A DNA stretch of 64,000 nucleotides, taken from positions 12,366,501-12,430,500 of the forward strand of contig NC_090780.1 of NCBI RefSeq assembly GCF_040054535.1, read 5' to 3'. The notes below the pieces were generated by a model. That model had not been told where the DNA came from. It did not search any database and saw nothing but the letters and a program-made list of their open reading frames with translations. Position numbers and translations under genes: made by a program. This document shows positions 21,976 to 62,043 of this stretch, piece after piece (positions within the stretch are counted from its first letter, which is position 1; each line of letters begins with the position of its first letter). The stretch comes from Antennarius striatus. Its lineage: Eukaryota > Chordata > Actinopteri > Lophiiformes > Antennariidae.

Positions 21976-24094
21976 GGCGTCTTACAAGGCTCTCAAAGTA
22001 TTACCTACACACCTTCATTAGGAGCCCTAAAGCAAGAAAACATCACATCACTAAAATTATGCACATTATTTTGCAACCAGGAATTTTACATTTTTACTTG
22101 ATGTTGTGTCTACACCACCAATCAACAAGGAAAATAGCTAATTATTTATCTTGCCAGTCTCATACATCCGGAATAAGTAGTAGTAACATATTTATTTTCA
22201 TCCAAAATATCCAATTCTGCTATAACAACAATCCAGTCAAAAATGGTAGAAATATGACTGAAATGTTTGTAAACTACTAAAATACGAATAACATTATTGC
22301 TGTAGTTGTTAATTTGCAGCTGTAAGGACCGCCAGCAAAACAGCAATTTAGTTGAGACAACATCTGTTTCTCTGTTGATTTATGCATCATCTTTACGTAA
22401 AGGTGAATTTTGCATTGCCCCTGCTGATGTCTGCAATGGAAGACTACAGTATATAAATTATGTTTTTTTCAAACTGATCCAACACATGGCCAGTGTTATC
22501 GGGAAAAGACACCAAAAAAATACAGATTAACGACTGGCACAGGTAGGACTACGCTTTTTCATGGAGAACACGTTTGTGACTCTTATTATGTGAACAAAAA
22601 TAAATCATCTGTAATAAAGCCTTGAAGATTCACTCTTTTCCCTTGTTAATTTGTCCAAAATATACAAAAACTCAAATATCAAGAATACTCCTGAATTCAT
22701 AAATTGATGGCCAATCGATCTATACACCGAAATATTTTAAGTTAGGACTAAAGACTTAAAATAGTTATCAGTCCCTTTGACGAGACCGATAGTGTCCTGC
22801 TTCGGTTCTGACCCACTACGTTTCCAAATACCAACATCACTCGTTGAATCTGAAATGCTGAAACGGAGTGTTTACATTTACATTTCACATGACGTGACCG
22901 ATGAGAGGGAGATCATCCAATGGCTGTGGATGTTAGAGGCTGCTACGAGTAGCATGTTATCATAGACTTCTATATGGTGTATGCTAATCCGTATATTATC
23001 ACGCATCTGTCGTTAGTTCTCCCATTGGCCGACCTAAATATTATTGATTATCAGGCTTAGACAGCGGATCGGTGTGATAACGACCTGCAGAAATTAAATG
23101 GTAAATTGAAACGCTATATAAAACGTAACTGTTTATCTGGTCATTGTCCGCTCATGGCAACAAAACATGATTTTTGGTGGTAACTTGGACTAAATGCAAC
23201 GGAACTTTTTCACCGAGCCATCTGTTTTGTTGGCTGTCGTTGCAAGATAGCAATCTAATATTGTATAACGTGAGGTGCAACGTAGACGTAGCTAACGCTA
23301 GCTTTGATTACAACAAGGCTAACACTCTCGTTTAGGTAAAACGCGTCACATAAACGCAAACATTAGACGGTTACTGGATCTTACCTTGAATGCAGCTAAG
23401 CTGTAAACGGCCTCTTAATAAACTTCTAAGTGCATACAGTGGTTAGCCGATTAGTACGAACTGTAACTCTGTAAATGAACGTTGCTAATTTCCAATTTTT
23501 TCCAGCGTGACCATAAATACCGTCCCGGCCAGGCCATTACAACAAAGGTTCCCCATTTGAAAAGTCCGGTTGTGTAGCAAATAAAAACCAATACTGTACA
23601 GACATAACAACACACACATATTTTAATGCCAGTATTGTAAAACAATGTGTTAGAATAGTTTATTTTGCGAATTTATTTAACTTTCTTGTTCCTGAGATTA
23701 AATATGACCTGATTTCCTTACTTCGCGACTTATTACCCTCACAAGATATTGTGAAGATATTTTTGAAAAAAGCCATTTTTGTATCTTTCATGCACAAATA
23801 TGAGAATTTGTATGGTTTAAAAAGTATGGCATTTACTCATTTTACTCATCGGTATTCATGGATTCATTCATAGGACCTACGACCGGAAGTGTAAGGTAGG
23901 AATGTTTTTGACGACCACCCGTCGATTCTTGATGACGTATTTGTGGGCGGTTTATGTTGTCCATTGTGTTTAGAGCTCTTTTCTACACGTAGTTCGTGAA
24001 TGGAGACTGCATTATCGTTAGATATGCGTTCCCATCTTTGGGTCATGGACTGGAAAACGTCTTAATTATCAATCTTCTGTGTACAAATGCAAAA
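21976..24094. promoter_or_regulatory. Divergent intergenic region between rad54l2 and bap1
   Basis: The two genes start 2.1 kb apart and point away from each other. A strong minus-strand donor, CAAG|GTAAGA, with the cut between 23385 and 23384, could end a noncoding first exon of rad54l2. An ETS-type site, ACCGGAAGTG (23882-23891), lies 204 bases upstream of the bap1 ATG. I see no TATA box. Most of the remainder is AT-rich with no recognisable repeat. Promoter function is inferred. Confidence 0.45.
23385..23530 (-). other. rad54l2: Possible noncoding first exon of rad54l2
   Basis: The donor CAAG|GTAAGATCC at 23385 is near-consensus and faces the rad54l2 coding start 1.4 kb away. The 5' limit is not visible; 23530 is a guess near a CpG-containing patch (CGTCCCGGCC). 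Mammalian RAD54L2 also has a noncoding first exon. Confidence 0.3.
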
Positions 24095-31719
<7,625 letters not shown>

Positions 31720-32480
31720 TTACAATCATAACATCTGTACAGAAATTCTTCCTGTGAACACCTGCAATCAGAGAAAAAGAAACAGAGGCACTCATCCAAC
31801 AGTTTCCTAAAGGCTGGATAGTGTTGTATTTTAGGCAGAGCCTTCTCTTTCTTTGGAAATTACCAATATGTTTTTTTAGTTCTTTGGTCATTTATGTATA
31901 AATGTGATACCATTTTAGCCTCAATGTAAATGTTGCTGTTTCTTGTGCCACTACTATTGACAGATTGTATATATGAAAAAAAGACAATGTCTCAATGCAG
32001 CATCTTGCTAAGTGTTACTTAAGACAGAAACAAATCAATATTTCCTCAGCTGAATCCATTTTCATGTTTTTATGATGCCAATGAAGTATTGAATGTTTTG
32101 ACAATAGATAGCAACTTTTTTTTTATTTATCCACAACATTTCAGATATAATCCATTGGATAAGTCATTGTAGAACATAAAAAAACATCTTTTAGTCGTAT
32201 TCTTCAAGGACAATTTTAAAGTTAAGAAGTCGTAGTAGAGCAAGTTATTTCCTTTCATTGGAAATGTCCAATGTATGTTTTTTGAGGGTCTGTTAATGGA
32301 ACAACCTTGTTTTGTTTTGTTTTTTTACTGAAATTAATGTCAGAGTGAATGTTAAGTTGGATGTGTTCACTTGTGTATTTTGTACATATGTATGTGTTAA
32401 TTGGCTCACCTGTACACTGATTCCAGTTGTCCACCGTGGTTGCTGATTCATTCTACAATAAAGACAATTAAAATTTCTTG
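31720..32480 (+). other. bap1: bap1 3' untranslated region (inferred)
   Basis: AT-rich sequence between the TAA stop and the first canonical AATAAA (32457-32462), followed by a T-rich and GT-containing stretch as expected of a cleavage site. Confidence 0.65.
32457..32462 (+). terminator. bap1: bap1 polyadenylation signal
   Basis: AATAAA 738 bases after the stop codon; the first canonical hexamer in the 3' UTR. Confidence 0.7.
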
Positions 32481-32499
32481 CTACGATCATTTTTTTAAT

Positions 32500-33500
32500 G
32501 ACTGATGAGAAGACAATGTTTATCGTAGGATTATTAAGCTTTATAATGACTTGATTATACTGTGACTTATCTTACTGATTACTGTACACTAACTGTGACT
32601 GATTATACTGTATGTGATGTATGCCAGAACTGCACAAAAATTTTGTAAGCTTGTCCCTGTCGTTTTCCTGAGTTGACATGTTTTTCCAATTTTTATCCTA
32701 CAGTCCAGAAACAGGCCTTTTCATGTGCAAATGAGAATGAAAGTGATTATCTCTAGATGTGAGGGCTCAGTGATGAGCAGGTGAACCCCTTTGAATTTTA
32801 TTGTAGTGACCACTGGTGTACACTAGAGGGTGCAGTCGTTACAAGTACAGTAGTCACACCACTAAAAGTCACTTCCCTCTTTATGATGTTACTCTGATTC
32901 TCATTCATAATAAATTTGTCCTCAGTAGAAGGAGTGTGTTGTGGCCCCACGAGTGGGCTGAGGTGCAGCTGTATGTGTATTCAGACTAATAACTGGCGTC
33001 ATTTCTGAGGGAGAACGTACACACTTTGTTTCTCATTTTACCTGCATTGGAGACTTAGCAGAATACCGCATTTGTAAATCTGGAATTTGAATTTGTAAAT
33101 TTCCACCAAGCCACTTATGGCCCTGTGTTAAGTAAAACCGTATGTATCATTCAAAGTATGTAATCATGATTTCTTGCTGAATGAACCATGCTGTAGTGTT
33201 AGGTCACCATTGTTTATTAGAAAGACACGTTCAATAGCTGCAGTTGACGTCACCATACACAGAACATAATTAAAAATATTTATTTTTAAACTACTAAACA
33301 AACAATTTTAAACAATTTTATTAATGGTTGTCACAGCTTAAATGATTATTTATTTATTTGCGAAATATTTTATATCTACTCTAGCAGAAAATATTTTCAG
33401 AAACTTTAAATTATGTAATTGGGTATTGCATAAGTCAAGGAAACTGGCAAAAATTTAAATTCCGACAGCTATAATCAACAATTTTCCGACCTTTGTGTTT
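32500..33500. other. Intergenic, bap1 to bsn
   Basis: AT-rich sequence with no recognisable gene or repeat. Confidence 0.5.
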
Positions 33501-33539
33501 CAGTTATTTAAATTTTCAAACAGACTTCAGACAAATTTC

Positions 33540-33811
33540 CTGGGTTGGGAAGACGCGGACAGGGTCAACAACGTTCAAGAGGCGTTTGCGAGTGACTTTA
33601 AATTAACGAGCAGCGTGAACGCGCACGTTCTCGCTAAATGCGTCAGCGCGCTTCCCCACCCTCTCCGTCAGCGCGCGTGCTCTGTGCGGGATGCTGAATT
33701 GTAGGTGGTGATGGCGGAAGGGGAGCAGCGCTGAGTTCCATCTGACTTTTTACCACAGCTGTTGAAACAACTACAACATCGTTTATCTCCGTCGAGACCT
33801 ATCCCGAGGCG
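33540..33811 (+). promoter_or_regulatory. bsn: CpG-rich bsn promoter and 5' UTR (inferred)
   Basis: CpG density jumps from 33540 onward in otherwise AT-rich DNA. The 11-mer CGTCAGCGCGC occurs twice (33641-33651 and 33666-33676). The bsn ATG follows at 33812. No TATA box is evident. This is the position and composition of a CpG-island promoter. Confidence 0.5.
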
Positions 33812-53132
<19,321 letters not shown>

Positions 53133-54539
53133 GTAAGTCTCTAATTTGATCCGTTTGGCTGAAGCTAAGTTAACATATAGCGGGCAGCATCTTCCATCAC
53201 AGGATTTCTGTAAACAAAAAGATAAATTGTTGACATTCTCTGATAAATTCTGTTGTCCTGCAGTTAAATGAATTGTTTTATTGTCCTTTTGTTGCTTGGT
53301 GTTAAAATGAAAAGCTACATTTTACAAAGGCTACCTGTGTAAATGAAACAAGTATTTGGGTTTATGGTCTGTGAAATAGCCTTCATTTGTCTGTGTTCAC
53401 TCCATCTACAAGGTTCTTCATAATGCCCTTTTTGTGTTATTGTTTGTTTTCAATGATTTTTAAAGAATAATCTATTGTTGTTCAGTGTCACTCTTAAGCC
53501 TGGGAAATTAAATTCTAAACACATATGTGGGTCATTCTACCAAATTCGTGGAAATTGCTGTTCCACAATAAAAAAATTACTTAACAAAACAATTGAGAAT
53601 TCAGATGTTCAATATTTACAAAGATTATGTTGTGATCTAATTAAACACAATACTGTAACTAGATAGTGATTGAACTAATTTTATACAAAATCATCATTTA
53701 TGCTACCTTCCTAGGTGCTTTCCATTGGGAAGTAGTTGTCCCAATCTCCAACCTCTAAATTTCAACCCCTGAAAATAATACTGAAAAGATTTTTTAAATT
53801 TTTTCCATTAAAATATTTTTTTTCATTTTTTCCAATGGTATATTTTAAAATGTATGTTTGGTTCATTTTAAACAGAATATAAATTATTTAGATTCACTTG
53901 GCAGTTTTTAAAAAAAAAATTATAAAACATGCTTCAGAAAATGCTGTCCCACGCTTTTATGTCACAACCATAACACAAGTTGTTTTACCACCTGGGTGGA
54001 GCCTGATTTTAGCCACACAACAGAATTTGGCCAGTAATTTACATAGAATCTCTGTCCCTTATGGCTGCAGGGTGAGTCATTATCTCTCATCATTTTTAAG
54101 TAAATGTGTTCCAAAGTCTAACAAATCAGTATGTTACATTAAATTGTGTCACAACAGTACAAAAATTATCTACAAGTCAGTATACCATAATATTCAAATC
54201 AAAATATAATGTTTTGTTGTGTGTACAACTGCTCAAATATTTGTTTCCAGCCATTTACTTGTTAGTATGTTTGAGTTATGCTAGAAATTGTCGAAAAATG
54301 TCACAACTGTAACAGTCAAAACTGTAACAATGTGTAACATCAAGGTTGTGACATAATTGTTACAGTTGTGACAACATGTAATATTTCAAATATTTAAGGC
54401 TATGTCTCATCATTATTGTTACATTATACTCAAACATAGTAATGATACATATTTATGTTTCTATTTAATCATTATTTGTGTTTATTGTTTATGTTTATAC
54501 TGTTTATGTTTACACTATTTATCTTAAATAATTATTATT

Positions 54540-54810
54540 GTTAACTAGGTTTTGAACAAACTAGGTTTTAAACTAACTAGTTTTTTGAACTAACTAAGTA
54601 GGTTTTAAGCTAACTAGGTTTTGAAATAACTAACAAAGTAAGTAGGTTTTGAACAAAATAGGTGCTAAACTAACTAGGTTTTTAAACTAACTCACTAGGT
54701 TTTGAACTAAGTTTTAAACTAACTTGTTTTTGAACTAACTAACTAACCAAGTAACGAAATAACGAAATAACTAACTATATTATAATTAACTAGGTTTTAA
54801 TTTTTTAATT
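54540..54810 (+). repeat. Degenerate minisatellite, unit about TAACTAGGTTTTGAAC
   Basis: At least ten irregular copies of a 16-20-base unit (TAACTAGGTTTTGAAC with AACTAAC spacers). A further unit, TAACTAGGCTTTTAG, follows directly after the SINE at 55200, so the SINE inserted into the array. Confidence 0.75.
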
Positions 54811-54815
54811 TTTAA

Positions 54816-55195
54816 TTTAATATACTGTTTTGATCCCCGAAGGGAAATTAAGAATGCACAATCTAGCTAATGATTCAAACGCATACATATATATATATAT
54901 TAATGTGTACAGGCCCCTGTAGCACACACACACATACACAAGGGAGCCTGTAGGCATGCAAGTGAGGTAGAGTGGCAGGCAGCTCCATCTTGGTGCGCCT
55001 CAAATGAGCAATTGTAAAGGGGACGGCACCTTGCTCAAGGGCGCCTCGGCAGTGCTCCAGAGGTGAGCTGACACCTCCCACTGTTAGCTCACCTCCGGGT
55101 ATTTTTTTAGGCTGGAGCGGAAATCGAACCGCCAATCTCGAAATCATAGGACGACCCCCTCTACCACCCACTTTACCACTGAGCCACTGCCGCCC
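54816..55195 (-). mobile_element. Near-full-length tRNA-derived SINE
   Basis: On the minus strand the head reads GGGCGGCAGTGGCTCAGTGG, giving an A box (TGGCTCAGTGG, 55176-55186), and a B box GGTTCGATTTC follows (55119-55130). A conserved central domain with GTGTCAGCTCACC and CTTGAGCAAGGTGCC comes next, then a tail AATTTCCCTTCGGGGATCAA ending near 54816. The layout (tRNA head, shared central domain, LINE-like tail) is that of V-SINE-type teleost SINEs; the exact family is not assigned. A short piece of the same family is at 2085-2275. Confidence 0.8.
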
Positions 55196-55269
55196 TGAAG
55201 TAACTAGGCTTTTAGTTATTATTTAACATGAACGGTGTATTTATATTATTATTTAATTATTATTTATGT

Positions 55270-57735
55270 TTATTGTTATTGTTAAGGTAGACACACTGTG
55301 TGTCCAGAAGACCAGGTTGAAAGGTATCAAGGTTAGAAGTTCAGGAGCAGGGTTCAAGTTGTTCTATCATGGTGTGGATAGGAAGAGAAATGGAGTAGGA
55401 GTTATCTAGGAATGTTCTGGAGGTAAAAAGAGTGTCAGACAGAGTGATGAGTCTGAAGCTAGAAATTGAAAGTGTGATGTTCAATGTTGTTAGTGGGTAT
55501 GCTCCCCAGTTAGGATGTGAGCTGGAGGAGAAGGAGAAATTCTGGTTGGACTTTGATGAAGTGATGCAGAGCATACCTAGAAGTGAGAGAGTTGTCATTG
55601 GTGCAGACTTCAATGGACAAGTTGGTGCAGGAAACAGAGGTGATAAGGAGGTGATGGGCAGGTATGGTATCCAGGAGAGATGGTGGTTGACTTTGCAAAA
55701 AGGATGGAAATGGCTATAGTGAATACTTTCTTCCAGAAGAGGCAGGAACATAGACTGACCTGTAAGAGTGGATTTAGGAGCACACAGGTAGACTACATCT
55801 TATGTAGACGGTGTAATCTGAAGGAAATCAGTGACTGCAAAGTAGTGGTAGGCGAGACTGTAGCCAAACAGCATAGGATTGTGGTGTGTAGGATGACTCT
55901 GGTGGTGAGGAAGATGAAGAGGGCAAAGGTAGAGCAGAGGACAAAATGGTGGAAGCTGAAAAAAAAGTGTTGCATGACTTTTAGGAAAGAGTTAAGACAG
56001 ACTCTGGGTGGTCAGGAGGTGCTTCCAGATGACTGGACAACTACAGCTAATGTGATCAGGGAGATAGTTAGGAGAGTACTTGGTGTGTCATCTGGAAGGA
56101 AAGTAGATAAGGAGACTTGGTGGTGAAATGAGGAGGTACAGGAGTGTATACAGAAAAAGAGGTTAGCTAAGAAGAAGTGGGACACTGAGAGGACTGAGGA
56201 GAGTAGACAGGAATACAGGGAGATGCAACGTAAGGTGAAAGTAGAAGTAGCAAAGGCCAAACAAGGGGCTTTTGATAACTTGTATGCTAGGTTGGACAGT
56301 AAGGAGGGAGAGACTGATCTATACAGGTTGGCAAGACAGAGAGACAGAGATGGGAAGGACGTGTAGCAGGTTAGGGTGATTAAGGATAGGGATGTAAAGA
56401 TGTAAAGAGTGCTTTGAAGAGTTGATGAACGAGGAAAATGAGAGAGAACAAAGACTAGAAGAGGTAGCTGTTGTGGACCAGGAAGTAGCAAAGATTAGTC
56501 AGGATTAAGTGAGGAGAGCATTGACGAGGATGAAGAATGGAAAAGCAGTTGGTCCTGATGATATACCTGTGGAGATATGGAAGTGTCTAGGAGAGGTGGC
56601 AGTAGAGTGGGTCTGACTGGGTTGTTCAACAGGATAGTGAGAAGGGTTGTTCTTAGATAGTGAGAAGATGCCTGAGGAATGGAGGAGAAGCGTGCTGGTG
56701 CCCATTTTTACAAACAAGGGATATGTGCAGAGTTGTGGCAACTGCAGAGGAATTAAGCTGATGAGCTGTACAATGATGTTATGGAAAAGAGTAGTTGAAG
56801 CTAGACCAAGGGCAGAAGTGAGCATTTGTGAGCAGTAGTATGGTTTCATGCCAAAAAAGAGTACTACAGATGCAGTATTTGCATGAGACCCTTCTTGTTC
56901 ACTATGGTGATGGACAGGCTGACAGACGAGGCTAGACAGGAATCTCCATGGACTATGATGTTTGCAGATGACATTGTGATCTGCAGTGAGAGCAGGGAAC
57001 AGGTGGAGGAGAAGCTAGAGAGGTGGAGGTTTGTCCTGGAAAGGAGAGGAATGAAGGTTAGCCGCAGCAAGATAGAATACATGTGTGTGAATGAGAGGGA
57101 CCCAAGTGGAAGAGTGAAGTTACAGGGAGAAGAGATCAAGAAGGTGAGGATTTTAAGTACTTAGGGTCAACATTCCAGAACAATGGAGAGTGTGGAAAAG
57201 AGGTGGAGAAGTGTGTACAGGCAGGATGGAATGGGAGGAGAAAAGTGCCAGGTGTGATGTGTAATAGAAGAGCTTCAGCTAAAATGAAAGGAAAGGTGTA
57301 CGAAACTGTGGTGAGACCAGCAATGTTGTTTGGTGACAAACAACAGACAGGAGACAGAGCTGGAGGTAGCAGAGATGACGATGCTGAGGTCTTCTTTGGG
57401 TGTGACCAGGATGGATAGGATCAGGAATGAGTACATCAGAGGGACAGCACATGTTAGAATTTGTGGAGATAAAGTCAGAGAGGCCAGACTGAGATGGTTT
57501 GGACATGTCCAGAGGAGAGATAGTGAATATATTGGTAGAAGGATGCTGAGTTTTGAACTGCCAGGCAGGAGGCCTAGAGGAAGACCAAAGAGGAGGTTTA
57601 TGGATGTAGTGAAAAAGGACATGAAGGTAGTTGGTGTGAGAGAAGAGGATGCAGCGGACAGGGTTAGATGGAGGCAACTAATTCACTATGTCAACCCCTG
57701 AAGGGAAAAGCCGAAAGGAAAAGAAGAAGTTTATG
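55270..57735 (+). mobile_element. RTE-type LINE, 5'-truncated and internally deleted
   Basis: Frames on the plus strand, broken by several stops and frameshifts, read in order: a partial apurinic-type endonuclease (VDTLCVQKTRLKG at 55271; GADFNGQVGAGNRGD at about 55600; STQVDYILCRRC near 55780), the spacer, and the reverse transcriptase (KNGKAVGPDDIP at about 56533; MPEEWRRSVLVPIF at 56667; YGFMPKKSTTDAVFA ending 56882). After 56882 the sequence jumps to RPFLFTMVMDRL, so about 90 residues with the first catalytic Asp motif are missing; FADDIVICS (about 56964) remains. The C-terminal part (WFGHVQRRD, GRRPRGRPKRR) is intact. It ends GAAGGGAAAAGCCGAAAGG, then AAGAAG. It cannot make a working protein. 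Database records of this family are often named craniofacial development protein 2-like. Confidence 0.88.
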
Positions 57736-59789
57736 TTTACACTATGTTTATGTATGTTTGTACTTTTACACCCTTCATACTAACACACATAATGCTGCCA
57801 CAATATGAAGGTCTTGATATCTTATTTATTACACCATTGCACATACCTTTTTATATTGTAAAAAAAAACTTTGAAATTTGTTTAAAATATTATTTCAAGT
57901 GATTTAATTGTAAAACCCTTCATAATAAATTTCTAAAAATATCGTATTCTTTTTATGGACACACAATTTTAATAAATTACTATATTAGTTAATATTGCAA
58001 TGTGTTGCTGTGTTACGGTAGTGACACATTTCAGGTGCGGGAAAACATTTCAAGAACAGGCAAGGCATTAATATGTGAAATTTGACTGCGCCTTTTCTAG
58101 ATTTGTACCATAGAAACATGGCACAGTTTATGTACGGACAAGGTTTTAGAAGAAAATAAAAACCCTTTTCAAAATGTCACTCTAACTCTGAACTTTGAAC
58201 AAATTCAGTGGATTGGCCAATATATAGGAATATGAAAGAAATGTTAGATGTTTAGAGTCATCAATTTTAAAGCTCATTTGCACCATGCTTTCATGAGCAT
58301 GTGAACTTCTTGTCTTTTGCTCAATCTCGTTCTCCCTGTCTGACCCGCTCTGTCCTGCTCTGTCATGTTGTTAGCAAACTGAAGTAAAGGCTCATAATTG
58401 GTCACTCTGCACAGAAATATATAGTACGGCCAATCTACAGGAAACTGAACCTTAGAAAATTCAAATTAATGGATAATTGTAGTGATGGTAAATTATATCC
58501 GGGGGTCAGTCGAGCGTGTCTTGTCATCAATGCCCCATGCCCTCTGTCATCCAGTTGGTTAGAGCAGTGACTTGCAGTCGCTTCCAGAACCAAGCAATAA
58601 CAAAGTTTAATTATGCAAATCAAGTTCAATTGAATGATAGCAGCAATAACAGACTCTGCAGAGTGCTCCCTCTTTACCGGCGAGCCTTGTCGTTCCAGGC
58701 AGCTGGCTGTCACCGGTACAGCACACACCATTCATAGATTGCAGTGGAAAAGGAGCTTATTTGTTTGTTAGGTGTCTCTTTCATGCTTGGCTGCTAAGAT
58801 GCTGAAAGTCTATAAAAACTTCCAAACTGCTGTTTCTGTGTTTTCATGAGAAACTCTGTTATTAGGTGTGCTGTGTGCCTCATGTGCTAGCTAAAACCTA
58901 TAACACAATTCAGCATAAGGTGCAGTCTTCCTCGAACCTGTGAACACCTTTGTTGTCATTCCATGCAAGCTGTAAGATTTTCTAGCTCAAGTGTGGGTGA
59001 AAACCATTTCGACATGGTCTGAGGCTTTGTACTTAGAATTTAGGTTTCTCAGCTTGATTTCCTGTCTGTTTGGCATGTTCTTCCTCCTCATCCTCATGTA
59101 GTCACTCCAAACTTTTCTGTTTTCTGTGTTTGTTTTCTCTTCCTTCCTTTTGCTGATAGAACTGTAGTTACATTTAAGGTGATTTAGGGTCTGTCACAAA
59201 ACCTGTAGGTGTATTAATTCCTCGTATGTCAGTATGTCATAGGTCTGGCCTGATCACTATATAAATTTGGATTATAAAGAGCCTACTGGATTTGACGAGT
59301 TCTCGAAGTGTATCTGTATTAGGATCACTGGCTCTTTGAACAGATAAGGTGAAGGATGGTAATATATGTTTTTATAAAAGCTCTCTGCAGAACTTTAGAG
59401 CTTGGGGCCATGCCCATTTAACTCCCATTATCTTGGCAAAGAAGCCTCAGCCACCAATCCATTATATTGTTAGTTATTTTCTGGAACTTGTTTGGACTGT
59501 TGAGAGCTTTTGTCAGAAAGCTTTAGCTGGGTTTTCATCTGCAACAGGCGCTGAAGGATTTGTGATCATGAGCTTTTGAGGTGTCCCACAGGAACAGCAG
59601 TTCTGCGAGAAGTGCAGACTGTGTCCATCTTATGTGCATGACATTAAACTGCATTTGTGAAGTTTCTATCCTTCTGTCTGTCCTGTCTGAGGTTTCCAAT
59701 GTGGAGTTGCTTCACTGTGTGGACCTGAAAATTGAGTATTGTTTGAATTTTAGTATACATGTGAGCAGAAAGTTTTTACATCTTGCGAA

Positions 59790-60165
59790 TGTAATTGTCA
59801 GTGTTCGTGTGTTCATCCGTCCGTCCATTTGTCCACCAAATATCTTTGCAGCCGTTGCAGATAGAAAGATGAAACAAAAAGCACATTACTCGGGTGGCAA
59901 AGGGGATGAAAATGAGATGATGACCTTGAGAAAAGTAGGTCAAGGTCAAATTTAAACTTTTGTACACTGAGGAGCCAGATAAGACAGAAAGACAAGGGAG
60001 AAGGCCAGTGTGAGTAAGACCATAGAGGTTGGTAGGACATGAGCACTAGCTTTGATCTTTGACCTATGCAAGGAGGTCAGGGTAAATTTTGAATTCAGGG
60101 GTGTCGTGGGATATTACAGTCTGTGACTGCCTTGTTTGGTTTTGCTGGTGTTAAACCAAGATATT
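59790..60165 (+). repeat. Interspersed repeat with AGGTCA half-sites, copy B
   Basis: Inverted relative of 3340-3745. It keeps TGTAATTGTCAG, GGGGATGAAAATGAGATGAT, AGGTCAAGGTCAAATTT (59938-59954) and GACAAGGGAGA but has only one TGACCTT on the left arm, so the long hairpin of copy A is not complete here. It also has a block (GTCTGTGACTGCCTTG, 60119) that matches the complement of 3353-3368, which sets the repeat's far end. Confidence 0.7.
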
Positions 60166-61925
60166 AACTTCATTTTTTTTATCATGCCATAGCCAGAAGG
60201 GGTATATTGAGTTACTACTTTCCGTCCATCCATATGGAACACAACTATGGGCTATCAATTTAAAATCTGGTGACATTTCATGCATGCCTTTTTTTTACAT
60301 GTGAAAATATTTTGTGGGATGAATAGGAAAATGATGAATGGAATAAATTAGTTGAGACATACAGTTTTCTAATCAATCCTTGTTGATAGAATAGAACGCA
60401 AGAGACTCATTACTAAATAATTTTGAACTCTGTAGACCACATTCTTTTGACATCTTTCCCGTTTATCTGACACTAGATCATTTTGTTTAAATTGATTGAA
60501 GATTGAATAGTATTTATGTAATAACGCAAGATTTCAAGTAAACGTCTTATAATGCTTTGTTGGACTAACATTCTGAATTGGTCTCTTTAATCAGAGCGAT
60601 GTAATAATCTAATACCTGAACAATTTATGACAGCTGGCCATCAATGATAAGCTGAATTTTATGTTAGAATTTGTCTTATGAAAAACTTTGTTGTGTTAGA
60701 ATCTGTCTTCAAGTCAGCAGTGGAAAAGTGGTTTCTTTTACTTTTTTATTGAATACAGCCTATTTAAAGTTCTGTTTGCAATTACATAAGTATTTTATTT
60801 AATGTGCAGATTTAAAAAAAATAAAACAGATTTATAGTGCAGTACAATAACCTGCAATTAAATTTCTTGTACCTTTATTTGCAATGGGAGAAAAAGAAAA
60901 TCTGTATCTTGTGGAAGTCGAACAACTTTAGGAAAATATTAATGAATATACAGTACTTTTCACTGTTGTCTCATAAGTGACATAATGTGAAGTTCATTCT
61001 GCATACATAACACTGAGCTGCAGCAGATAAAATAATAGTCTGCCTCATCTGTGATGGGGTGATGAATGTCAATATCTGCGAGAATGAGTGGATTCTTCCA
61101 GGAGAGAAATGAAAGAGGTGTTAGACTGAGGAATTGGAGAAAGTGTGAAGGAGAGATAATGATATGATAATGATCACATGATATCTCACATTAATTAGTG
61201 CTGAAAGTCATGTGTGGCTCAAAGTAAATGAGACTTGTTTGGGTTTTTTTCCTCTCCATTATGCATCACAAGGAGACTCAAACAAACTAGTTACATCCAA
61301 ACTCGCTAGAGTTTGAATGTAAATAAAAGATAAATGTTTTCACTGGACAAGCTGCTCAGTTTGATTTTATATTTCACTGGATGCCAATCTTTCTTCGTCA
61401 GTCACTCTGAATTTCTGTCACTCCCTCCATGACGACAAGCTATCTAAGCTTACGAAACAAGACATAGTCAATACTTAGCTTTCTTAAAACAAGAGACGTG
61501 TGTTTTGACAATGTGCACCCTGTGTGTTCCTCTCATTATAACTCTTCCTCTCATTGTAACTCTTGTTTCACAGACAGATTGAACTGGCTTTGTGTTTTTG
61601 CATTTTTATAATTATACAACTGTCCTTCTTTCTTACTAGGCAGAAGTCCTGGGTAGACTCTTTATCAAAGGGTTGGATTCCTCACAGGATGGGAAATATG
61701 TAAAGAAAGAGAAACATATCTCATCTGTAATTCAATGAGGAAGGGGGCATTATAAATAGTTCATGCAGTGCAGAAGAGTGATGGAGCTGTGTTTGTTATG
61801 TCACCCAAGGCTAGCGTGTGTTGATGTCTGTCCTAACACGTGCATACACATGTATGTGAGGAGAAATACATGTGCAGGTGGATTCTACTTTTACTGCAGT
61901 TGTCTTGTTGCTTTGACTGCGCAAC

Positions 61926-62043
<118 letters not shown>

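Noticed and set aside
55341..57677. Minus-strand frames of 89-159 codons
   Set aside because: Complements of the RTE LINE; Ser/Leu/Pro-rich shadow translations.
53515..58060. Possible large transposon bounded by GGGTCATTCTACC and GTTACGGTAGTGACAC
   Set aside because: The two ends do not match as inverted repeats beyond a few bases and I found no target duplication.
58545..58600. tRNA-like A box (AGTTGGTTAGAGCAGTG)
   Set aside because: No B box, anticodon arm or acceptor pairing follows.
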